Origin: Lunularia cruciata
Taxonomy: Eukaryota > Streptophyta > Marchantiopsida > Lunulariales > Lunulariaceae
Assembly (NCBI GenBank): GCA_948567375.1
Contig: OX419762.1
Location: 20,886,727-20,950,726 of the forward strand
Length of the DNA: 64,000 bases
Direction: 5' to 3'
The position numbers and the translations under genes are program-made. Positions 56,225 to 64,000 of this stretch are shown here, piece after piece (the stretch's first letter is position 1; each line of letters begins with the position of its first letter). The notes under the pieces are model-generated. The model was not told the DNA's origin and did not search any database. It saw nothing but the letters and a program-made list of their open reading frames with translations.

Positions 56225-56818
56225 TATAATACTCCAAGGACAAGAGAACTCTCCAAGAGAGATACAAGAAAGAAAACACAAGTTTCATATCAATACTCCG
56301 ATGCCCCAAAGGAGCACCTTCTCTTTATTATATAGCAAAGAGGATCCACTCAAGGAAGCTCCACCCTTGGATCAGATACATGGATTGGTGACCTACTAGT
56401 GAGCTCCATCCTTGGATTAGTTGTTTGGATGGGTGACATGTTAGTCCTTGCACTTTCTAGTTGGTCAAATAGGTTTGACCAAAAGAAATCTTTAGGGAAT
56501 CTTCTTATAGGGAGTTCAAAATCATGTGGATGAGGTACTATTGGAAAGCTCTCAACGATACAAATCATAGGAGGGAGAATGGCAAGCCTATTGTTCTTGA
56601 GGTGGACTCATTCTATTTTTGAAGCCTAATTCATCCATTTAGGCCTCCAAAATTGGCTCTAAAGTTTTCAGGCTATTTTTTGCTTCTGCCATATTAGTAG
56701 AAGTACTCTTTGGTGACACCTCTGTCTGATCTACCTAGCCCATTGTATACAATATCCTTCTAGATGTTACCAAGCCAATTTTCACCTCTAGATAATATGT
56801 CTAGCTACTTGTATTACC
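56225..56818 (-). repeat. G 5' LTR
   Basis: 594 bp; plus strand TATAATACTCC ... CTTGTATTACC; both ends carry one substitution from TG...CA. Confidence 0.88.
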
Positions 56819-56823
56819 ATTGT

Positions 56824-57370
56824 CAAGTTTTTATCAATGCTTCATCCACTACTATACTCATGTGATTGTACCATTGACTGACCTCTTGGGGAAGCCCTCA
56901 AGCTTTCAATGGACCACCAAGCATAAAGAAGCACTCCAAAAGTTGAATCATATGGTGTCTTCAAGACTGATTCTTCAACCATATGATCCTCAACTACCTT
57001 GTGAGGTTGATTTTGATGCTTCTAACTTTGCCATTGGAGCCATGTTGTAGCAAGAATTTCCATATGGGTTACATCCTATTGCCTTCATGTCGCACCAAAT
57101 AAACATCACAAAAGGAATTACTCTACTTGAGATCATGAAAAACCAGCAATGGTATGTGCCACTAAGGTATGGAGATATTATCTCTTGGGGAAACAAGTGA
57201 TCATGTGAACTGATCACAAATCCTTGTTGTAGATATTACATTTGGAGCACATGAAGAGTTGACATCATCAATGGGAGGAAAAACTACAATTTTTTGACCT
57301 TAAACTTGAGTACAAACCTAGTTGGTTCCATGTCATCTCCAATGCCCTATCACAAAGACCTGATTTGAAG
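56824..57370 (+). pseudogene. H RNase H
   Basis: Resumes after G: SSFYQCFIHYYTHVIVPLTD, SFQWTTKHKEALQKL, VDFDASNFAIGAML (RNase H first acid), then a stop and PIAFMSHQINITKGITLLEI in the following frame. Broken by stops. Confidence 0.8.
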
Positions 57371-57539
57371 TCTCTTCCTCTCATCAGAACGGCAATTACA
57401 ATCATGTTAGTTGACTCAAATCAAGTTTATAAAAGCTTTACAAAAAGACTCCTTTCAAATGATACAAGGCTGACATGCAATAATGAGTACAACACCTTCT
57501 CTTTCAAGGAAGGCCTTCTATTTTATAAGAACCGGATCT

Positions 57540-58550
57540 ATGTTCCAACCAAGTGTGATCTTTGACTTATGCATCTTCAAGAAGCCCATGACTTACCAAT
57601 TTTTGATCACATGGGTGTGAATAAGACCTTGGGTACCCTACAACGCTCATGGTGGTGGCCCAACATGGCATGAGATGTTTGAGAGTTTGTTTGATCTTGT
57701 GAGAGCTACCAATGCAACAAGACCAACAACTAGAAGTTGAGTGGACTCCTTCAACCACTTCCCATTCCATCCGCTCAATATGAACATGTGAGCTTAGATC
57801 TTATCACATCCTTGCCCAAGATAAAGCAAGGTCACACAACAATTGTGATGTTTGTGGATAAGCTTAGTAAGCAAATCCATTTGGCACCAACTTTTGGATG
57901 CTCCAACATTGTCCCACATTTACTTCAAAAAGTTCTTCAAGCATCATGGGATGTCTTATGTACTCATCTCTAACCATGAAACTTGATTTATTGGAAAATT
58001 TTGGCAAGCAATCTTCCAAATACTTGGCACCATGCTTGCTTTGTCCATGGCCTATCATCCTCAAACTGATGGACAAACCAAACATGAAAATTGCACCTTG
58101 GAGGGTATGCTTTGTGCCTTTTTCAACATTCATCTTACCAATTGGGATGAATGTCTTGCAGCTTGCCAAGTTTGCCTACAATAATTCCAAACATGCAAGC
58201 ACCAAATTCTCTCTCTTCTTCCTTAATTTTGGCCAATACCCACTTGTTCCATATTCCCTTCTTGCTCATCCTCCATCTCATGTCCCTCATACTTCCACCT
58301 TCTTGACAACAATATCCTAATCCCTCCAACAAGCCAAATCTCATCTCTTTGTTGCTCAAATCATCAGAAACAATATGTGGACCAATATCATTGTGATCTC
58401 ACTTTTCAACTTGGTAATAAAATTATGCTTTCTTCTAGTAACCTACCCCTTCCACTTGATACCCAAGTCCACAAACTTGGTCCTAATTGGATAGGTCTAT
58501 TTGATGTCACCCAAATCATTTCTCCTATCGCTTATCAATTTGCCTTGCCT
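57540..58550 (+). pseudogene. H integrase
   Basis: The zinc-binding remnant near 57570-57720 is decayed. Core: SLDLITSLPKIKQGHTTIV (first D), FVDKLSKQIHLAPT, SNHETXFIGKFWQ (second acid degraded from D to N), and AYHPQTDGQTKHENCTLEGM (E retained). C-terminal: CDLTFQLGNKIMLSSSNLPL and LGPNWIGLFDVTQII. Frame changes at about 57960 and 58150. Confidence 0.78.
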
Positions 58551-58559
58551 TGCTTTCTC

Positions 58560-58860
58560 ATATGCAAATTCACCCTATCTTTCACATTTCCAAGTTGAAA
58601 CCCTTTGTTTCTAGCCCATCTTCCTTTTCCTCTCATATCCAACCCCCTCCTCCTCCCATGCCTATCAATGATCATGAGGAGTATGAGGTTGATTGTATCC
58701 TTGCATGTTGGCACATTCAACATGGCCACCAATGACATACTGAATACAAGGTCCTTTGGAAGGATTATCTCCTTCATTATGCCACTTAGGAGCCTCTTTC
58801 TCATCTCCAAAATGCACAAATTGCCATCCAAGAGTTTGAAGCTTCCTTGGTGATGAAGCT
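58560..58860 (+). pseudogene. H chromodomain
   Basis: HPIFHISKLKPF, then NDHEEYEVDCILACWHIQHG, a stop, TEYKVLWKDYLLHYAT, EPLSHLQNAQIAIQEFEAS. Confirms family 3 as chromovirus. Confidence 0.78.
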
Positions 58861-58884
58861 ATCACCAACTAGTAGTGGAGAATA

Positions 58885-59348
58885 TGTAACAATATGAAGT
58901 TTACAGACAAGTTAGTCAAGATTAACAAAGTAGCAAATAGGCCAAATTAGCCTAGAATATTTGAGAAGCATTTAGGAAGCTACTTGATATCTTCCAAGTA
59001 TTGGGTAATGTACATGTCAAATGGTAACTTATAAGAGGAAGCTTCTTGGCTAGCTTAGCTTCTATGCCAAATAGGTGGTTTCTAGAAGGAATTTTCCTAG
59101 CTAACTTAGCTTTGCACACCAAGTAGGCGGCTTCTAGAAGGAAGCTTCTCAAGAAGCTTCTCAATTAGCTTAACTTGCACTCTAAGAAAGCAGCTTCAAG
59201 GAAGCTTCTCAAGAGCCTTATATGCTTCGTTATAAATACCCAAACCCAAAATCATGCTATGCATTCAGATTTTCCTTCATTCAAGTATCCCAATGTGATC
59301 TTCCACTCCAATCTTCCATTCTCCTATTTCTCTCCTTGGTCTTTTATA
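58885..59348 (+). repeat. H 3' LTR
   Basis: 464 bp, TGTAACAATATGAAG ... GGTCTTTTATA (terminal C to T). TATA box near 59231. Confidence 0.85.
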
Positions 59349-60676
59349 CACCTAATATTGGCTTGATAGGAATATATAATTCCTTTGCTGATTACATGGA
59401 CATTTTATGTTCAAAACTCATATAATAAACCAAAATCATGTAACCTTAATTGGATATCATATTTTGTAATGAATTAAACTTGCATAAGTCAAACCTTCAA
59501 TCCTATTGGAACAAATTAGGTTCTCAATAAGTCACTTGATATCTTCTATTGGGAATCTTTGCTTCCTTGATCTTCACACTCCAAAAACTCCATTTAAGCA
59601 ATGGGTTGAGGTCATTCATTTTGGTGATAATAAAAGCAAATCTTATTTTGTCACAATTTTTCTTGGTCTACAATGCCAATGGTCTTTGTTGGATGATATC
59701 AATCTCCATTGGTGATGGCTAACCCCTATGTGATTTTTTTGCAAGTCTTGTAAAGGTCTAGGTTGAGAGTAAGTTGTGGCAACAAAAGCATTAAACTGCT
59801 TGGACAATTGAATGGCTTCCTTTAAATATATGGGCTTGTGCATGGTTATTTCTAATTTTGTGTGTGGTTTCAAGACTCTCACAAATAGATCTAGAATTTT
59901 TCCTTCTTGTATCTCTAGAATTTGCATTATTTTGTTTTGAAATTGAATAACATAACCCCTCATAGAACCAATCTATGTTAATTCTACCAATCTATCTTGT
60001 GTGACTTGTGTAACATTCATAGTTTGGGACCTACCAATTATTGCTTCCTTGAAGTCTTCCCATATCAAGATTAGAGTAAAAGTTGCCATTGAGCTTGCTC
60101 TACCCAAAATTTTCACCATATTTTTACCAATCTATCTAACTAGCTCAAAGTTAAGAGTATTTATCTCTGTTCATCTAAAATATTTGTAGCTTCAAAGTAT
60201 TACATATAATTAAATACAAAGTTCTTCATTGCACCTTGCAAATTCTCACCTTCAAATGGCTTAGGCTTTGGGAATTACACTCAATCTTTTTCCTCTTGGA
60301 AATTTGCTATCTCCATTTGCTACTATCATTGACCATCATGATTTCTCTCTTTCAACAATTGAGTAAGATGCTCTATCTATTATTGCATAATAATACTAAA
60401 TTTAATGATTATTTCCATGGCTACTACTCTTCCAAACTATCTACTTGCAAATTTTTAAGTTAATACGGAATTGCAACACGTCTATTGGTCTTTGTAAATT
60501 ACAATTGGAAGGATCAATGTTCATTGAACAAGGTGATTGCACTTAGAAAATTTTGACCAAAGCATGAAATAATGAATTGTGTGAAATGATGCTTTGGTAA
60601 TACATGAACATGGAAATCCTAATGTCTTGGAGGAAATAGATCTAGTGGTCCATAGCTTTTATCCATCAAAATCTTA
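59349..60676 (-). pseudogene. I gag and protease N-half
   Basis: 59354-59440 minus strand reads SAKELYIPIKPILG, continuous with the protease half left of H (compare H: LAKELSIPLKPIIG). 59643-59963 is gag: RGYVIQFQNKIMQILEIQEG and ITMHKPIYLKEAIQLSKQFN. 59964-60480 holds more decayed gag, and 60481-60676 is leader. Stops throughout. Confidence 0.75.
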
Positions 60677-60687
60677 CTTTGATACCA
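60677..60687 (-). other. I primer-binding site (tRNA-iMet)
   Basis: Minus strand TGGTATCAAAG, identical to the H site. Confidence 0.85.
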
Positions 60688-60688
60688 A

Positions 60689-61100
60689 TGTAAAATATTG
60701 AGGAGAGAAATAAGAAAATGGAAGATCATATTAGAAACTCTAAATTGAGTGAAACTTTAAATGCCTAGCTTTTGCTTCATCTTTGGTATTCATAGGCAAC
60801 CTAAGTACAAGGCTCCCAAGAGGCTTCTAAGGAAGGTTATTTCCAGAAGGCACCTTTCTTGGAGTGCAAGCTATGTTAGATGTTTACTTGGCATGCAAGT
60901 TAGTTAGCTATTTACTTGGCATACAAGCTAAGCTAGTTGTCAACTTGGCATACAAGTTACTCAATCCTTGAAAAGTTCCTAAAACTTGTCACCAAGAAGC
61001 TTCTTTGATGCTTATAGAAAATTCTCAGAATTTCCTAGATGTATGTTAGTTCTACCTCCTGCTAGCTATATTTAGCTTATGCTAACTCCATATTATTATA
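60689..61100 (-). repeat. I 5' LTR
   Basis: 412 bp; plus strand TGTAAAATATTGAGG ... ATATTATTATA; contains repeated TTACTTGGCATACAAG-like motifs, a short form of the U3 units seen in H. Confidence 0.85.
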
Positions 61101-61945
61101 GAGAAAGTCTCAAGTTAGAATTAAGAGAAATAGCTTGTAGTTTAGACATGATTGCAAACAAGGAACATGAGAATCATTTATTAGTTAGACTCAATTGATA
61201 AGAAATTATTAATAACATAGTTTCTAGGTGGTTTTACTCCACCAAAGTTATGGGCAACCTTTAGTTAGTTTGTAGTGTGACTGCCATATGCACTCAACTA
61301 TTTAAGTTGTGCATCCAAAGCCCTGTGCATTCAGTTTATGCAAAAGGTGAATAAAGTGAAAGTGCATAAGCTCTTGTCACTTCTTTAATCTATTTATGAA
61401 GTATCTTTCTCTTTCTAGTTTTCAAGTACATGTGAACCTTTGTAATTGGAGTTGTTGAATGTCTTGTTTATTTGATCCTTGGGTATCTACAACATACTTT
61501 TAATAGCAATGCCTTGATGGAATTTTTTATTGTTGTAGTGTTGGCAATAGCAAGATGACATGTATACAAAGAATCTTTGAGCAAAGATCTCTTTGGGAGA
61601 CATGTGCATTTGGGGAAGGGTAGAATATGTGTCTTCAACAAAGATTACAAATATAATATAAAGAATAATTAACATCTTTAGATTGAATCATCAATGTTAG
61701 GATTTAAATGATTTACTCAAAGTGATTATGGATATCTTCTTAGTCCTTTTCCATATGGCACTCTTGTGGTGCAAATATACTCCTCTGGCATTATTTTCTA
61801 CCTAAGAGGTTAACCAAGAAATGGTTAAGAAATAATTTCTGATATTTTTCTTTGTATTGACCACTTCTAAATTGTATATTTATTGGATTGACCTTTTTCT
61901 TACCAAAATACTCCAATTTGGGATTTACTTAAATACTATAATGTT
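61101..61945 (+). repeat. Family-4-like tail (P)
   Basis: TATTTAA at 61299-61305, GAATAAAGTGAAAG about 50 bp later, and matches along about 640 bp to 29315-29940 (roughly two-thirds identical by eye), ending near CTTACCAAAATACTCC. 61101-61290 upstream shows no recognisable coding sequence. Read as an old R-U5-like end of a plus-oriented family-4 copy. Confidence 0.5.
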
Positions 61946-62417
61946 TTATCATGGAGTTGTTATACAATAGAAGACTTGTGTTACTCTAGTATACTCTCAG
62001 ACTTGATCTAAGATCTTATACTATCATAATTAAACATGACTTTTAATATTGTATGATGATGATGGTCTCCTAATATATATATATATATAGCTTGTCATAC
62101 TCTAGTTAATATATAGTCTAATCCATCTTGGAATTTAAATATTCTAGCAACTACCTTCTTGAACCTAGGTGGGTCCTCAAGTATGACAAACATATCATAC
62201 CAGGAGTAAGAGATGCAAACTTTGCATTATAATTTCAATTGTCATTCAAATGAGGAGAAATAAATAGCTATGCAAATCATTACCACAAATAAAGTGTAGG
62301 ACTCAAGAATTCATTCCGGAGTTAGATTATCAAAGATCTACATTTATTCAATTTTCACTATAGCTTCAATCTCCAAGGAAACCTTACCACTTGAACCAAC
62401 CTTGTTGACATGCTCGC
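61946..62417. other. AT-rich interval, no gene seen
   Basis: No ORF or repeat ends recognised apart from a 17-base AT run at 62073-62089. Confidence 0.6.
62073..62089. repeat. (AT)n microsatellite
   Basis: Seventeen bases of alternating A and T. Confidence 0.9.
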
Positions 62418-62753
62418 CTCAAGGTTCACAAGAGTGATTATTCTAATGTAAGGATGAATAGGAAATAAGAAAAACCTCCTTAGTTTAGTATTTTAGAGAC
62501 TAATCTATATAGAGGTTATTGTATTGAAACTCAAGGTTCACAAGAGTGGTGATTCTACTGTAAGGATGAATAGGAAATAAGAAAAACCTCCTTAGTTTAT
62601 TATTGTAGAAACTAATCTATATAGAGGTTATTGTATTGAAACTCACGGTTCACAATAGTGATGATTCTTATGTAAGGATTTATAAGAAACAAGACAAATC
62701 TCCTTAGTTTAGTATTCTAGAGGATCATCTATTTAGAGGTTCTTGTATTGAAA
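62418..62753. repeat. Tandem repeat, three 112-bp copies
   Basis: Copies start at 62418, 62530 and 62642 with CTCAAGGTTCACAAGAGTG (third copy CTCACGGTTCACAATAGTG). The first two are nearly identical, the third more diverged. No coding potential. Confidence 0.93.
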
Positions 62754-64000
62754 GCTTTGTGTCAAACTAAGAGAAAAAATCCCTCTTTGCATACACATTA
62801 GTTGTTTGGTTAGTTATGTTCTTACAAATTTTATCTTAACAAAAGGAAACTTTTACCTAACATATATGGTACAACTTTGGTTCTTAATAATATGATATTG
62901 TGGTTGTAGGTGTGCTATACATGGCTCATACAATGTCAAAAGAAGGATTTGAAAGGAGAAGGGTACACAAACACTAGCCAAGATAGATAAAATTAATAAA
63001 AACAAATAAAATAGATTAGATTGAAGACACACTTGTAAAACACATCAATAACACAAATAAAACTTGAGAAAAACATGTAAATCTTAATTTCAGACCATCG
63101 TAAGACTAAAATGATATAATTCATGAAATTATATTAAACAATAAAATTCAAAGCTATTGATGATTGGATAAGTAACAATCTTGATACTTGACATTTGTAT
63201 CATAAATAATGGATATGAAGAGAAGATGAAATATGACAAAAAGTAGTCTATTTTGAGTAGAAAGTAATTAAAAAAGATATTAGATCTTGCAATAAAAATT
63301 TAAGATTCTGATATAATTTAACATAAATTACAAATTACAAATTTCTAAAAATTACCATAGAGTTATTAAATCATATATATAAAAAATAGAAAAAATACTC
63401 TTGACTTCCCTTGGATATTCCACTAAAACTTAGATAATAGATAATTATCTATAAATTATATTAATAGAAAAAATTATTTAATATCTAAGTGTACATATAC
63501 TTTGATTTGAAATCAAATACTTCATTAGAATAACAATTTCTTTCTAAATTTAGTCAGGATAAAAAACATGAACTCTCCAATCATCCTTCTAAATAATAAT
63601 ACCAAGACTAAGACATAACTTATAAGTTGACATCAATGAAAAAATGTATTATTTTTCCATCGTATAAAAATTTTAATAATCTCTTAACTATTTTTCTCAT
63701 TTCAATCTATTATTGCAATCCATATCCAGACAGAAATTAACTAAAGACACATGGGTATGTTTATGTGCATGTTAGTGGATGAGAAGTACAAAGTCTCATT
63801 AATGTAGTTTGCTTTAGCCTTTATATAGAAATACATCTTTCTAAGAAAATACTATCTTAAAAATCTTTCAATAAGTGCATCTAATAACTTATGAAAAGAA
63901 CAGTCATTATATAACAAAAAGAGTAATAGAAACCAATTCCAATTAAAAGCCAAAAAGTAATCCAACATTTAATTATATATGATGGTGTAACGCCCAACTA
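62754..64000. other. AT-rich terminal interval, no gene seen
   Basis: About 1.25 kb of very AT-rich sequence with no ORF of note, no LTR pair and no coding motif. The last 15 bases, TGTAACGCCCAACTA, could open an LTR that continues beyond the window. Confidence 0.55.

Larger units (their letters stand above)
47956..56818 (-). mobile_element. Element G: diverged family-1 chromovirus, split by M
   Basis: 3' LTR 47956-48554, chromodomain and integrase 48568-49890, RNase H and RT 49891-51300, protease split by M (51300-51490 and 53954-54400), gag 54523-55614, primer site 56211-56223, 5' LTR 56225-56818. Flanks GTTGT (47951-47955) and ATTGT (56819-56823) match at four of five bases. Proteins are colinear with F but clearly more divergent, and the LTRs are about 140 bp shorter. 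H's RT/RNase H frame resumes on both sides. Confidence 0.93.
38123..59348 (+). mobile_element. Element H: family-3 chromovirus, split by F and G
   Basis: 5' LTR 38123-38680, primer site 38682-38692, gag 38693-38886 and 45511-46450, protease 46470-46841, RT 47190-47950, RNase H 56824-57370, integrase 57540-58550, chromodomain 58620-58860, 3' LTR 58885-59348. Flanked by TACCT (38118-38122) and CACCT (59349-59353), one mismatch. F sits in its gag leader and G at the RT/RNase H junction, where ...TFNRLL (left) resumes as SSFYQCF (right). Own length about 5.7 kb. Coding frames are heavily broken. Confidence 0.9.
30373..61100 (-). mobile_element. Element I: old family-3 chromovirus, host of the nest
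   Basis: 3' LTR 30373-30770, chromodomain 30785-30990, integrase 30991-31262 and 31998-32760, RNase H 33040-33330, RT 33386-34017 and 37321-37560, protease 37800-38122 and 59349-59440, gag 59590-60480, primer site 60677-60687, 5' LTR 60689-61100. It is cut by solo LTR E, unit L and element H; reading frames and domain order rejoin across each. Flanks AGGAA and GAGAA agree in only three of five positions. Every gene is broken by stops. Its own sequence totals about 5.4 kb. Confidence 0.88.

Overview
The window is nuclear DNA from a land plant with a large, repeat-packed genome. A gymnosperm is my best guess, but that rests only on element style and density. I found no convincing host gene, rRNA, tRNA gene, CRISPR array or bacterial feature. 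Almost everything is Ty3/gypsy LTR retrotransposon sequence at different stages of decay, inserted into one another. I use working letters A to P for the copies.

Four repeat families explain about 90% of the bases. Family 1 is a chromodomain-bearing Ty3/gypsy element (chromovirus) with ~740-bp LTRs and an initiator-tRNA-Met primer site: A (minus, 825-7028), B (plus, 9964-16564), F (plus, 38887-45505), the diverged G (minus, 47956-56818), and solo LTRs N (8345-9102) and E (31263-31997). Family 2 is a non-chromodomain Ty3/gypsy element of Athila/Tat-like type with ~690-bp LTRs and a primer site matching tRNA-Glu: C (minus, 9113-20815) and D (minus, 21974-28945). Family 3 is an older chromovirus with ~400-560-bp LTRs: H (plus, 38123-59348), I (minus, 30373-61100), the fragment J (29969-30372) and an LTR piece at 21252-21425. 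Family 4 is unusual: L (34018-37320) and M (51491-53948) are 3.3- and 2.5-kb units with TG...CA ends and perfect 5-bp target duplications. They have no terminal repeats and carry remnants of one shared, unrecognised protein gene. Related pieces lie at 1-824, 7029-8344, 20816-21251, 28946-29940 and 61101-61945.

Layout. 1-824 is a family-4 fragment fused to the truncated 3' LTR of A. A runs to 7028. 7029-8344 is a decayed family-4-like region hit by solo LTR N and then by C; C is itself split by B, whose CTATG target duplication lies inside C's integrase. 20816-21973 is a decayed interval, followed by D. 28946-29940 has the tail of a family-4-like unit, then J. From 30373 to 61100 there is one nest: I contains solo LTR E, family-4 unit L and element H; H contains F and G; G contains M. 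That is four insertion levels (I > H > G > M), each supported by a target duplication and/or by reading frames that rejoin across the insert. 61101-61945 is another family-4-like tail. The rest is AT-rich DNA with a three-copy 112-bp tandem repeat.

None of the gag-pol sets is intact. F is youngest by LTR similarity (roughly 97%, counted by eye), yet its gag has four nonsense codons and a 2-base frameshift. C and D carry different, complementary internal deletions. Retroelement proteins would act together: Gag forms the particle, protease matures it, RT/RNase H copies the RNA from the tRNA primer, and integrase inserts the DNA, with the chromodomain steering insertion in families 1 and 3. Here they are best read as fossils. 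I typed families from motifs visible in the translations; no database search was possible.
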